Positions 1-11,900 of a stretch of DNA of 64,000 bases are shown one piece after another. The position numbers and the translations under genes are program-made. The notes below the pieces were generated by a model. It saw only the letters and a list, made by a program, of their open reading frames with translations, made no database searches and had not been told where the DNA came from. Each line of letters opens with the position of its first letter. The first letter of the stretch is position 1. Origin of the DNA: Opisthorchis felineus (lineage: Eukaryota; Platyhelminthes; Trematoda; Opisthorchiida; Opisthorchiidae). The stretch is taken from NCBI GenBank assembly GCA_004794785.1, contig SJOL01001927.1, forward strand, positions 42,969-106,968. The letters are read 5' to 3'.

Positions 1-1240
1 CGAACTCTCAGGCATCAGGTGAAAAAGTGCATCTGAGCATATCGGGAAGCTTGGCGGCTCCGGAAATTCGAGGAGATGGAGGGAGCGAGAAGCTCTTGGA
101 ATGTGTGTAAGCTACTTCTCAATAACGCTAGCGCAACAGAGTATGCCCCAGAAGTTCGTGAATATCATGCATTATTTGTGTTCACATACTTGTGGCTTCA
201 TGTGACTGTATGGGGAGCTGTCCGAAAGCTTTCTTACGAGAAATGGTGTCCGACAAGGTTGTCCACTCTCTCTCTCTCCCTCTGTGTCTCTGTTCAATTT
301 CGACCTTGATGAAGTAATGAGGGGACACTGGGAGGTCTCCAAAACCCAGGTGTTTAGATCCCTCAGAGCGAAAACCTTGTCGATCTGGACTATGCAGTCG
401 AGATTGTTCTCGTCTTTTAAGAGCAGAAAGGAAGGGAAGTTGACTAAGCTCATCCAATCTTTCGGTATGTGCTTCGCGCCCACAAATTGCGAAGTTATGC
501 TGTGGGAAGTACAGCTTTTGAGCATGCCTCTGAATATTCAAGGAGTGAAACTGGAAGTTGTGGAACACTGCGTATCTCAGAAGTTGCATTAGGGTTAGCT
601 TGACAAACGAAGTCAACTCACGAGTCTCAAAAGCCAGAATTGTGCTTGCCAGTTTGCGCCACTTGTGGCATCGAAAAGGCATATCACTAGGTCTCAAAGG
701 ATGCTTCTGCTAGACTACAGTGCTGGCTGCATTGTTGCACTGTTGCGAAACTTGGCCACTTCGTGTGGAGGACCTGAGATATCTCCAGGTCTGTAATCAG
801 AGATGTCTCAGAACTATAACTGGAATAGGATGGAACCAGCGGTTTCGCAATGAGGTAATCGGGAAGTGGGTTTTGGTGAAGTGGATGGTACCTCACCCAA
901 CGAATGCATCCAGCACCGCAAGCTAAGGTGACTGGGCCATGTGCTGCGCATGTCGAGTTACTGCCTCCTGAGACGAGCGCTGTTTTGCGTACCTGATTCG
1001 GAGTTACGGGAACCTAGGGATGGACAGAAATATGACATGGCAGATATAAATGAAGGAGTTTACGAAAGGTTTGGGTGCTGTTCACCTTCCAGGATGGGAT
1101 CCACTTGGATACTCCCTGTGCTTCACCGAAGACAGTGAACGATGTGGTAGTTAACCGATGTCAGTGGCGTTTGTACTGTCAGTCTCTACCCAGACTGGAT
1201 GTTGGACGTGTAGGCATCTCGAATCCCTTTTTTCTTTAGA
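1..1240 (+). mobile_element. RTE-type non-LTR retrotransposon, decayed 3' half
   Basis: This is a frameshifted remnant of the reverse transcriptase and C-terminal part of an RTE-type element. It aligns by eye with the better copy at 18400-19470: the segment around 215-310 corresponds to the block reading SGVRQGC..FNFVIDEIM there, 480-560 to the CKVML..LTIQGE block, 720-800 to the CETWPLR..LQV..RCL block, and 930-1130 to the GHVLRM..LF..P.SE..R...GQ block. A CT-rich tract has replaced the LSPFLFNF stretch near 260-290. Many stops and indels break every frame, so it is not functional. The 5' part lies beyond the window edge or is lost; the 3' end fades near 1240. Confidence 0.85.
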
Positions 1241-1615
1241 TTTTATGGCCTTATTCAGATGATTTAGAATAGTTATAAGGCAGGCACGTATCAGAATTCC
1301 CCGCTGCTGTCGCTCTCAATAATGAAGAGGACGTGGACGGCTGCTTCGCAGGTATACTAGCTAGTTTAACTGAACTTGTATCGTCTTTACTAACCAACGG
1401 TAGAAGCACCGAGCAGAGAATGTTGGTAGCCACCACAGTCCCTTCTACTGTAAAATTGACTCGATCGACGGGTTTTCGTCACGTAATTTAGTTTCAAGTA
1501 TGATAGACTTCTTTTACAAATTGGAACCGGTCTTTGGTGAATTCTGGTTACTAAATTAGGGCTCCTTCCAAGCGAAGCATTGGAAATTGGTGGACTGGGT
1601 TAGGCTTACGATTTT
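1241..1615. other. Unassigned spacer
   Basis: This stretch lies between the 3' end of the RTE remnant and a tRNA-type SINE. No convincing exon, RNA gene or repeat was seen. Confidence 0.4.
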
Positions 1616-1617
1616 AT

Positions 1618-1830
1618 TACCCTAATAGCTCAGTTGTTAAGACGTGAACCGACTTACTGGAAGGTCCGTAGTTCGAACCCAGCCACAGCATCTCGACTCC
1701 CCTTGTCTAGGTTTGGACAACTTGGCAGTGTCTCAATCCTCGTGCTTTCTTCAGGCAGCATGACAGCTGGGCACCGAAAAAGTTTTGCAGCTGGAGATTA
1801 TATTATTCTTTATTTTACTGGGCACTACAA
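1618..1830 (+). mobile_element. tRNA-derived SINE (family A), copy 1
   Basis: The copy begins with an A-box-like TAGCTCAGTTGTTAAGAC, has a good B-box AGTTCGAACCCAG about 40 bp later, then a non-tRNA body ending in GGGCACCGAAAAA and a short AT-rich tail. Four other stretches share the body (23606 +, 36965-36745 -, 39760-39590 -, and perhaps 31500 +). The conserved landmarks are ACTTACTGGAAGGTC, GTTCGAACCCA, GGCAGTGTCTCA and GGCACCGAAAA. The two boxes would form an internal RNA polymerase III promoter. It is a dispersed SINE rather than a tRNA gene because there is no acceptor stem. Confidence 0.75.
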
Positions 1831-1834
1831 TTAA

Positions 1835-3155
1835 TAAACCAGGCGGCTATGAGGCAAACACTCGACTGTTTGATGATAGATTTGGTTGAGGTCCTCTAGT
1901 CGTAGCAGGATTGACTGGCCATATTCGGTATTAGAGGTAGGTGCTCTTTGATGAGCTCCTTGAGTTCATGAAAGTTGAGATTTGTCATTTTAATGACTGC
2001 CGTGGCCCTTCAATGTGAAGGAGGCTTATAAAACATAGCTCGAGTGGTAGTATGAGCGTCTAGGCGAGACTCATGCAGCACCCACAATAGTATCATGTCG
2101 CGCGATATTGGCTCCTGAGGTAATTCTTCGAGGGCTCTTGCGTCATGAGTTCTCAAGGGAAGCACTTTAAGTGGGGGGTCGATGTGTAAACGTGCTGTCA
2201 TAAAATTCTATCCAAGCCTCTCGCTTAACGTCCTCGCTTCAGAATAATCTTCCAAAGATTCGAGGGCGACACACGACTTGATACCACTATGTGCTGCCCC
2301 ATCTATCGCACTACTGTACTAAACTAATGAGTCTCCTGTGGTTATCTTCCGTCTTTTGCTCCATCAGCGCTTCACAATCACAACGCCAATACAGTCTCGT
2401 GTTACCACCGAACCTTAGAGTCCGCATGCACGGAAGTTTCATCCGTCTAACGTATCCGTCAAGCGCGCGTTGTGCACATCCCCAATAGGTTATCGAGGTT
2501 CAAATAAATTTGGGCGTTGGATTGCAGCCTCATTTCTCTGCAAATCAGTTTCCCTTGTATCCTGTATCCCTTCCCTAGCAGTACTACCTGTATAAGGAGG
2601 GAGACGCTTCGCTGCGGAGTTGTTTATTAGAAAACGCCAACTAAACGGTTACAGACTATTGGACAGGAAGGTTAAACTATCATTTGCATGTTGTTTTTAA
2701 AAACGGAATATCCATCTTCTTCTCGAACGCGTCTTCTTGAACTCTCCTGGATATTCATTGACTATCAAAAAATTGCAAGCAAAAACTGTAAAGTAGTTCC
2801 ACAGATTCCGTAATACATCCCACCTTCCATTAGATCAAGGCGAAGTTACGAGAACACACATACTACTCGCATGCGTCATCAGTAGTACCCACCGTTACAC
2901 CTGTAGTTTCCATGGTTCTGTTTGATCAGCACGTGCATCGTTCTTGAGTATTTCGTCAATAAAGGCGTGCGGATTTAACCTTGTCACGCGATAGTACTGG
3001 GGCGTGGGCATTTCGAAGGATTTTCTCATAATCCTTCACTGACACTGCTAGCTATAGTGTTCCATAGGGTGCAGGCCTAACAGACTAGCGAACGCTGTAC
3101 TTGACTTAGTTCTGCTAATGCCACAAGTCATGCCCCAACGGCGTCACGCCAGCTG
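1835..3155. other. Unassigned intergenic stretch
   Basis: Only short reading frames on either strand and no recognisable domain. There are no clear splice-flanked exons. It is probably old repeat-derived sequence. Confidence 0.4.
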
Positions 3156-3158
3156 CTG

Positions 3159-3440
3159 ACCGAAACCATCGTTTTCCTCGGATTCGAAGTAGCTTTTAAC
3201 TCTCCAGACAGGCTGACCCTTCTGCATGTACTTGAAAAATGAGGAATGCCGTTGAGATTTATAGTGTCCTTCATGCTCTCTCTTTCAATCCTTCCGGTCG
3301 TGTGAGTGTTTACCATGAACTGTGCAAAAGTCTATCCACAACTAGTGTGGTTTGCAAAAATTGTCTTCCTATTAATTCGGTTTCTTGTCAGACCTCATCC
3401 CTTTTTCCGGCTTCATGTGGGATTCTACCAGGATTTTAAT
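3159..3440 (+). mobile_element. RTE-type reverse transcriptase fragment (box A region)
   Basis: Translation from 3159 gives TETIVFLGFEVAFNSPDR, which matches the reverse transcriptase box A pattern FLDF.AAFDS.DR of RTE elements. It is followed by LL.VLEK, a stop, then GMP..FI, as in the GVP.KFVN segment of intact copies. A frame change then gives SGRVSVYHELCKS, matching the SGRV.VY.ELS block, then a degraded GVRQGC region. The first catalytic Asp of box A is Gly here. Stops and frame changes show it is dead. Flanking pieces of the same element are not recognisable. Confidence 0.7.
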
Positions 3441-4440
3441 CCCATTATGTCCTTTTGAAAGATCTCTTTAAAGATCTTGAAAGCCCGCAGCGTGGAAACT
3501 GACAAGCTCAACGGAGGTGAACAGCTGTGATCGCGGTCTTTGGTCTAAGATTACCTCTATTTTATCTTTCCTTACTGCACACATCCTCCTCCAATCTGTT
3601 TCCCATTTCCATCCAGTGAAGACATCGTTTTTATGGTCGATCCGTTTTTAAGACTCCCTGGCTTTCTGAACTCCGGTAGCTCCCCTGGAATGCCCCTTTT
3701 CGACGATTAAGGAGTACTGCGCGACACACCAGCTGTAAAGTCTGTCACGCGGTTGACATGTGACAATAGCAAACTCACCTCGAACCATTCGTTTGTTGTT
3801 TGTTGTTCGCACGCGTAGGTCACCCCACTATTTCCGACACCAGATAGACTATATACAATTGCTATTGTCAAGGTCAAATGGAACCCGAGAGGCGAACCAC
3901 AGATCACATCGAATCGTTCGACTGTCGACATATTTTCGACGGACAAAACGGGTGAAACGCCAGGTTCGGACTAGATTCATACAGTTCTCCGGTCAGTCGC
4001 TCGTGCCCTAATCACCGGTTAGTCTGCATGCGTCCTGGTCCCATTCATCGACATTGATGTGAGCTTATGTGTATAGCAGCTTAGTGGCTGTAGAGACTAC
4101 GGGCTCGGATACGCTGTGCGGAAATGCTTCATGCTGTGGCCACACATTGAATGTGTTTATCTTAGAAAAAACTTCGATTTCAACCGTTTTTGGGAATGTG
4201 GAATGCTAGGAGGTTAGTGTCGCAATGAAATGGGATAAAAGTTGAATGTCTACGGCATCAGAAAATGCGATAACCATCTAATGTCGATAGGGGGACTACG
4301 CAGAAGGCACTTTTGAAGCCATGGCCTAACGGGTTCCTTGATCCGAACTCTGCTTTTGTTCAAACTCTGCTTAAGACACGCAGTCCCGAACTGTTTACGT
4401 AATCTGTAGGGCGTTTTTCCGCATGATTGTTCTATCTTGT
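3441..4440. other. Unassigned region upstream of the zinc-finger gene
   Basis: No convincing coding sequence or repeat. The last part must contain the promoter and 5' leader of the gene at 4510, but no core promoter element was recognised. Confidence 0.4.
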
Positions 4441-4446
4441 TTCATT

Positions 4447-4454
4447 CCTTCCAG
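4447..4454 (+). other. Probable 3' splice site before the zinc-finger coding exon
   Basis: A pyrimidine tract, TTTCATTCCTTCC, runs into AG at 4453-4454, 55 bases before the start codon. This suggests a separate 5' UTR exon or a trans-splicing acceptor, both common in flatworms. Inference from consensus only. Confidence 0.4.
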
Positions 4455-4509
4455 TTGGTGGACGGCCAGATTCAAAGCGACTTGAAACACGGATTGGGTT
4501 TCCATCTAC

Positions 4510-6042
4510 ATGACCACCACTGCTCCGGTTTCCATACAGTTGCAAGGTAGCCTAACACTCGTGCGCTCCAAAAGTCCTCCTACAACCCGTGCCGTGTCTA
4601 GATTTCATCCTGCTTCACCTGTCCGCGTACCTTGGCTTTCGTATTACTTTGGCACAACTGCTGCGACTTCAGAACAGTCGCACTTCGAAATTCTTTCTTC
4701 GCAGGGTCTGGTGGTCTGTCCTGTTTGTGCACAACATTTTTCAAACAGTAAATTGCTACAACACCTCGCGTTACATTTGCTGGTTGATGAACTCTATTTG
4801 GGCACATTATGGCCATACGAGTTTTGCCCTGAGTGTATCTCACCCCAGACACGTGAGCGTATGTGTGACCATCGACGTGTACATTCCCACTTGCGTGACA
4901 ATGATCCAGCTACTCTGTTGGATGGTCTTTTCGTCTGTCCAGCGTGCGAATTGAGTTTTGCTAGCATACTCAAATTTGCTGTTCATCTATACGAACGGCA
5001 CGTCTTTCGTGACGCACCCTATGTTTGCTCCATATGCCACTCGTTTCACACTTCTCGGTATACCGAATTGATGCGACATTTAAGTACTTCGCACAACAAT
5101 ACCAATCAGCTGTTTTGTCCATATTGTCTCAAGCACTTTGAGTTACCCACAGTAGAAAAAAACTCACTGAGCAATATAGATGTATTCTCAGCGCACCGTT
5201 TATATGATCACATGCGGTCACATTGGGACGACCTCACTTATCGCTGCGATTGCTGCCGGCTAGATTTTACCCATCGGAGGGATTTACGCCTGCATGAGTA
5301 TTTGCAGCATCAAGGATTTAATCCCTCACCGACATCTACAGATTGTACGTCTACAATTGACACGGCCTTTGCGGATGACCACCTTTCATCTAATCAACTG
5401 TGCCTATACTATTCAAATCACCTAAGGACAACCACCCCTCGAATGAGTCTAAAGTGTTTGGAATGTGGTGAAAGTTTACGACAACCGATCAGTCGTCATT
5501 TCAATCTAACAGTCTGTTGCCCCAGTTGTCGCTTCGCCTCGTCATGTAGTATGGCCGTCCACTGTCACTGGTGTAATGTGCACTCCGCTCCGCCAGTACC
5601 TTCCTCCTCCTCCTATATCATGGACCTATCCAAGCAACTTACCTCGTGGGAACGATGCGTAAGCTCATTGCTTGGCTCAATTCATTTGGACCAGAAGGCA
5701 AAGTCCACGACAAATCCTCCGCCTCATGACCCCTGTGGATCCTTATTTTCTCGAGTCAGACATTGCAGACACAAACATACTCCTCCAGATATTGAGTTCC
5801 GCGGTCTACTACGTTGTCATTGTGGGTTTCGCACTATCATTGGCAATCAGATGGCCAGGCACTTGGCCACTGGACGTTGTAAATCGACCACAGCCTATTT
5901 GGACTACAGTCCCCGCCCTCCCATCTTTTCCGTTGTTGAACGATCCCGCAAAAGCTTATTGCGTGCCAGAAAACGTGCGCTTGATAAATTCAATGCCTCC
6001 CCTTTTGTACTTCAGTCCGTCGGTTTGCTTTCGACCAGATGA
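4510..6042 (+). CDS. C2H2 zinc-finger protein of the ZNF280/POGZ type
   Basis: This is an intact 510-residue protein in one exon. The start is supported by an in-frame TGA at 4483, just after a plausible acceptor (CCTTCCAG at 4447-4454), so the segment before ATG 4510 is probably 5' UTR. Zinc ligand groups, by residue, are C70/C73/H85/H89, C106/C109/H121/H125, C143/C146/H159/H164, C173/C176/H190/H195, C203/C206/H234/H238 (long linker), C246/C249/H262/H267, a C316/C319...C337/C340 double unit, and C436/C438/H451/C457. The order, including a finger of type CPYCLKHF, then CDCCRLDFTH, then CLECGESL paired with CCPSCRFASSCS, then a final C.CGF finger, matches the zinc-finger block of vertebrate ZNF280 and POGZ proteins. 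There is no transposase-like domain as in POGZ. The basic tail near 478-492 could be a nuclear localisation signal. It is probably a nuclear DNA- or chromatin-binding protein; its target is unknown. The family call rests on motif order only. Confidence 0.85.
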   Translation: MTTTAPVSIQLQGSLTLVRSKSPPTTRAVSRFHPASPVRVPWLSYYFGTTAATSEQSHFEILSSQGLVVCPVCAQHFSNSKLLQHLALHLLVDELYLGTLWPYEFCPECISPQTRERMCDHRRVHSHLRDNDPATLLDGLFVCPACELSFASILKFAVHLYERHVFRDAPYVCSICHSFHTSRYTELMRHLSTSHNNTNQLFCPYCLKHFELPTVEKNSLSNIDVFSAHRLYDHMRSHWDDLTYRCDCCRLDFTHRRDLRLHEYLQHQGFNPSPTSTDCTSTIDTAFADDHLSSNQLCLYYSNHLRTTTPRMSLKCLECGESLRQPISRHFNLTVCCPSCRFASSCSMAVHCHWCNVHSAPPVPSSSSYIMDLSKQLTSWERCVSSLLGSIHLDQKAKSTTNPPPHDPCGSLFSRVRHCRHKHTPPDIEFRGLLRCHCGFRTIIGNQMARHLATGRCKSTTAYLDYSPRPPIFSVVERSRKSLLRARKRALDKFNASPFVLQSVGLLSTR

Positions 6043-8880
6043 ATCTGTGCTTTGATATACTAATGGGCCACCTCATGTTGGGGCGCATTTTTCCACCTGC
6101 TCATTTAACTAATGTCAGCATGTTAGGTAGGACCTTTTTGAACATATTTCATTGATTAATATTAATACTATCTGTATTTTGTTGCAACAGAAAGATAGTG
6201 TTGGTTTCTGTGCATTTTAGTTGATCACACAGGTTAATTGAAATCCTTGTATATTTCAGCAGTTTGGTGGTTGCCCAAAATGCACTGTGAACCGTTGATT
6301 TGCTACATGTTTCCAATCGTATTATACATGTGCACTTCCAGCCAAATAATGTACCCAAGTCTACCAAATCAGCATATTTTCTCTTGAAATGAAACTATCT
6401 CAACTGTTGCCAAAAGCTTTGTCTTCACAAACCAAAGGGGCGGGCTAAGGGTATTTTGCGATTTTCTGAGATTTTGTCATGCATATCAATGCAACCCACC
6501 CAGACTTTATATGAAGTTAGTCGCTTATGGTCATGAACGGGTGGCTTAGGAGTTTGCCCGCATTTTTTCCGATAGCATGTTGAGTTCTTCCGACAAATCG
6601 AATTTCGAAGAACACAATTGGGTAGATAGGAAGTTAGCTTTTAGGGTTGGCTCCCACTCCTTCTTGCCATCGAACTGTAATGCTGAACGACAAATAACTG
6701 ATGGTGTCTATCAGATCAGACAGTTTATTGCTGATCAGGTAGGCAGCAAACTAGCATCGAAGGATATGTTGACATGAACCGATTCCTGCTCCTTTTTGTT
6801 GTGTACTTGACGGTTTTCAGACTGCCCTACTCGTTTTACAGAAGGTATCTCTGACAGCTTAAGATTTGTCTACGCTCCGTCTTTCATACCAATCTTCTGA
6901 TTTTTTGTTCCTAATGACTCATAAGTCTATGCCCGAACTTATCGCAACAATGTTAGGGCAATCTTTTATCGCACTAGATCACTATTTTGCCGGCCTGTGA
7001 AAATCTGTAAAGCCTGAAGACCTCTTGCACTAGATCGGAAGCAAAGTGCAACGATGAAATGCTTTCGACCTGGCGTTTACCACGAAACAACCCAATGGAC
7101 CTCTTGCATAGGAAACCAACTCAGTTACGTGATCTGGTGTAAGTTGTGCAGCTTTACTTACCCCGAAGAACGCGTTAGCTTTGTCTACATGTTGTGGTGA
7201 GCCTGGTCTCTAATAAACCTTTCCGACCCTTTTTCACATCTAGGAAAGCTTTTTTACGTGAACCAGAAGTGTGAATAAAATTGGTCAGCAGTCGGGATTT
7301 GCTTACAGACTCGGCAGATATGGTCGGCGTCATGTGAGTGGTGGACAATCGTCAGTATGGGCTCTAGCGCCCCACCCTCGTTCTGAGCAAGTTCTACAAC
7401 ACGAGGCCTCAAGAGTGCTTCGTGACCACTCCATTTTTCTGTGTATATATGATCACTCTGAAGCGTCACTGGATCGTCTCCATACAGGCTAGCGTCGCTT
7501 CGAAGCGTGCTTCAACAAATAAATCGCACGACCAGTGGCAGCTCTAGTTTTGACGCTGGTTGACAGATGTGATTATCCTGAAGTGGATATCGGGAGCGCG
7601 GTACACCTTTCGGGATTGGGCGCATTTCGCCCTGATAGTTTCATTGCTGGATTCTCAGTTACCTTTTTTCTCATGGGTGATACCGATTCGGGGTATACTT
7701 ACAGCCGGGTCATCCTTCCCAAGGAAAAAGTTGCCGTAAAGTAAAGCTAGTGCCTTTTCCCGAAAAAATATTGTCACAAGGAGAATCGCGGTGTACTCTC
7801 GCGACTTGGTAGGTGGTCTTTCCCTAAATATGCTAATGGCTATAGTTACTTGGCCGAAAAAACTATTCATGACTGTCGCTGAGTTTTGGAATGGCCTCAA
7901 TACGTATGCGAGGCTTTCCTTATGTTCAAGGTCCAGGAAATTTCCCTCTTTGTACATGTTCTAACTGGTTACCGTCAAAGCTATCGCCTTCAATGCGTAG
8001 GTGCCCATTTTCCCGAGCTAACTTATCAGGCCTTCGCCTTCAGTTTTTGGCTATATCTCTTACGCCCTCCCATTCTCTGGTGATCTAAACTGTATCGACT
8101 GGAACCAGCGTACCTTTGGCATGTGGTTTACTATGATAAAGTAACTAACTTTCAAGTTACATGCGGTTCCGTTATCTGGTCTGCTAATGGAGCCCCCATG
8201 TTGCGCCATTGTTGTGGCTTTAGATGGCTGCTTTGGAGTATCTAGAACTCTGATGGGTATTGCGTTCATAGGGATTTCATGCTAATTTTGGATAATTGAC
8301 GAAGTTGTTACAGTAATTATTCAGATTACTTTCACACATGCGTTAATGTTTGATCCCAGACAAACTGCATTTAGTTCCAAGTGATACTAGTTTGTGTAGA
8401 ACATGCGTTGGCCGTGGAGTTGAATGATTAGGATTAAGGGCTGACTACAACAAGCATCATCGTCCTGACAGTTGGACAATTCAGTTTTCCTCCTCGTGGT
8501 AAATTTATCTCTTCCTCGATGGTGGCTTGGCGTTCATTGGATACGGCCGCTGGTCGTACAGAACTACTTCGTTCTACGCCTGCATTATTTAAACACTGGC
8601 TGCTCGTCGTGCTTCTCCAGTCCGCACACTAAACAAAATACTCGTTCAGGCTTCCAGTCTCACGTAGTATGGTACTTTCATCTCGTTTCGCTGAACAGGG
8701 GTCTCAAATATCATGCTTTGAGGAACACTTTTCTCAGGAGCGTCGATTATCCCGTGAGAGTGACCAACTGATACCAAGAAGTTGCAAGTGGTCCTTTGGA
8801 TATCGGTCCGGTATTCCTACTACGAGCAAATGACAACACTACGTTTCCGCATTGGGCTCTTGGTTAGCAATCTGAGGATG
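6043..8880. other. Unassigned region downstream of the zinc-finger gene
   Basis: Contains several short open frames, the longest about 100 codons, none with a recognised domain or clean splice borders. An AATAAA occurs at about 7517-7522 on the plus strand without an obvious gene in front of it. No transposon protein motif was recognised. Confidence 0.35.
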
Positions 8881-8950
8881 TTTCCGTGTGGCACCAAGAT
8901 ATCACGAGGAGTATCTTGATATATGTAATCCCAAGAATATCTGACGTATT

Positions 8951-8990
8951 GGAACGTAATAACTTTACGGTCGAACGTAAAGTTCGTTCC
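8951..8990. repeat. Nested palindrome (stem-loop)
   Basis: GGAACG (8951-8956) pairs with CGTTCC (8985-8990). Inside it, AACTTTACG (8961-8969) pairs perfectly with CGTAAAGTT (8976-8984), leaving a 6-base loop and a 4-base one-sided bulge. Weaker pairing continues outward (ACGTATT against the later AATTTACGT). It could be a relic foldback element or an extruding palindrome. No gene is attached. Confidence 0.6.
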
Positions 8991-11900
8991 AGAATTTACG
9001 TACGTGAGAAGGAAACAACACACTCACTGGCCCAGGATCAACATACCAAACACATATATATGGATGAACATATAGTGAGTGTGACTCACCAAATAGAGCC
9101 CTCCTTGACCCACTTCCACCTCAGCTCGTTAGGGATCGTTAAGGAACCAAGGGCGCGTCCAAATTTAACTTCATGATGGTTTCGTTCGTCCTTGAACCGG
9201 TCGTGATTGGCTTCTTTGCCTGCTTGTTATCAGTTATCTTTTACGTCCTATACATGGGATGGGAATTGTGTTTCGTATGAACTCCTATCTACCTATATTC
9301 TGAATTGCGGATGAGACGAACGAACGATAGTCACTGGTACATGCTCCATCCTTATAGGTTGAATAAGGCCGATCAAAAAACGAAATTATTTATCAATTAT
9401 CTAACCTCATTAAGTGCGAATCAACCATCTCATTATGGAATGGAAAGCAGTACGTCCGTAAGTCACCCTCCTTTACTATGAGTAGCGTTTATGTCCGGTA
9501 GAGGTTCCGACCGCTCTTGTCTTTAGGTCACTTGAAACGGTTTTTGACATCCACCCTCGTACGGGTATATGATGAGCAGAGTCAGAATACCGCCTTCCTG
9601 TTTCCTGGTCATTGCATCCGACGAGAACCATGGTAGCTGAAGCCAAATACCACTAACGAGAACTTGTAAACTAGTGTACTGCTTTTCCTGAGTATAACGA
9701 ACATGACTTTTGAATCGGTGATATACCGCATTCATTCATCTGTCTTAGTGGCCGCACGTATAGTCTAAGAAGGCCGGGATGGTTAGAAAAGAAAATATCA
9801 CCATCCCAATTTGAAGATGTGTTGAGTCAGGCATTCAGATAAAAACAACGGTAGAAATCGGGGGGCCGTGCCTAGCTAATTAATCCCATAAAGGCTGCCG
9901 AACAGTCTTCACCAATCTTATAGATGGTCGTGTTTCGTGTAATGCTTCGTTTGTTCGAAAAACTCATTGGTAAGGACCATACGGCAAAAATATTGAGCAA
10001 TTTTGGATATTGCAGTTTACTTATAACAGGGACTTATGTAAAATTTGAGTTTGGATGCACTCCTTGCCATATTTCTGAAGCCGTGATTCTACTATACATT
10101 TTTATTATGTTTAGACAACCAGCCTGGCACATCGTCGCACTGTTTTTCTCAGTCAGCTTCAGGTTATCCTGACCATTCGTGTTGTTTCAATGTCCATCGA
10201 CACAAGCAGAATGAAGTGTCGTTCATTCACCGGAGAAATCGACTTTTATTCCGTCTGGCTAATCTAGGCAAACGATCATGTGCAAATCACTCCAGCACGC
10301 CATGCCTTCTAAATATTATTGAATACATGTTGGACGCGCAGAACTTCTGCTAATCAATAAACCTATTCAATAAGGTGTTGTGACTTTATCCCACTGCTTC
10401 CAAAAATAATTTTCACTGCGTTAATCAGCACGGAACTAGATTTCAAGAATGTGTCAGAAACGCAATGATCACTTTATAGACAGAAAGTCCTCACAAAAAC
10501 GCATGCCGGCATGGATCGTGTTCTGTTGCGAAAACCAGTGAGCTAAAATGGTCCAAAGTCGATTCCTGTGTTTGTCTATCCAGCTCACTCTCCTAATGTT
10601 TATGTAGAGGGTGCAGTGTCAGTAAGCTGTTAAACTTTTGTACATCAGGCTTTTGCTCCTGGTTGACTAGTGGACTTGTATATTTCAGGTGAGATTAACG
10701 TACGAAAAGACCGGATGTTGAACCCAAAGAGAATAACATGTAGGTGTGCAAAAAATCATGACCGTTAAAATTGAATAACATATATTACTTTGCATAAACC
10801 TAGCTTAGTTACTGCCCAACAGTAGTGATAACCTATGACCTCGGATAAAGACTAGCATTTACCTGTGTGAGCAGCAACTGGCTTTCCATAGACTTTTTTC
10901 ACCCAGAAAATGTTAATTGTCATATTTCACACAAATCACAGAAAGTTCCGCAGTAACGGGTTCGACACATTTTATCTACCGGAATTATTTCTCTGAATAA
11001 TTCAGACAGGCACAACACAAATCATGTGATCTGGCGGTCTGTGAAGCACTAGGGTAATAAGGCGAGAGATGAGGGTTGTTGGTATGGTGGAAGTCAAAAA
11101 GACCAAAGGCTAAAATTGCATAACATTGGAAAACGTCGCGTTTATTGAGGGGGGAGATTGACTATGGTCATTGCACTGTATGGGTCATTAATATCGTTCA
11201 ATAAATGTGATTCTTCAAATCCAGTTCGTTTTGATCAATCTTAACTTCATTTCCAGCTTCTGGCTCCTGTGAGGGAATAAGCCGGCTCCGCGAAAATCAG
11301 CGAATTGTGGAGCGATTTGGATCACCCGTAACCCAGTACTTTTCTTAGCATCGGATACCTTATACCAACGGTAAGCCAAGGGTATCTACTTCCGATTTGA
11401 TGATGGACAACCAGAACTCCAGCTGCCACTTCTCGACGTCAATCGCAAGACTGCGACCGACCTAGTCTGAGAGGCTTCTTCACAGGTCCGTCGTTTAGTT
11501 TGCAGCACACACTCCGTGAACATCTTGGTTCCCGAGGTCAGTTTCTAATCTACGACCTAGCTAAAGAGAACTGGAGATAACAAACATACCCACAAAATGA
11601 AGTGAGGCCTCACAATGTGGTCCTCAGTCCCAGATGCCAGTCAGCGGCGAATCTGAGGCCTCAGAGATCTATGAAACACTAAGCGGGGTAACAAGCTGAC
11701 CAACAAAAACTTCCTGGACAAAAGCCTCCCTTATTGGATTGGGTGTGCGCGTGTCCACCAATGGGCATCCATTTAAAGCCAGTGTCTTTCTGGTCGTCGC
11801 ACATAACTTTCTCAACTTCCTTCCCTAGTAGTAGTGGTACTGAAATGACCCATCTGAACTGCGCTACTTCTGTGAAAGAACTCGTCAATAGGTTCGGGTA

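Noticed and set aside
1618..1700. Possible tRNA gene
   Set aside because: A- and B-boxes are present but there is no acceptor stem or cloverleaf, and the unit recurs with a shared non-tRNA body, so it is a SINE.
2876..2884. CTGATGA on the minus strand
   Set aside because: No GAAA follows at a suitable distance and the flanks do not pair.
5672..6055. 127-codon plus-strand frame inside the zinc-finger gene
   Set aside because: It overlaps the zinc-finger frame, has no conserved features, and lies where the real frame carries the last zinc finger.
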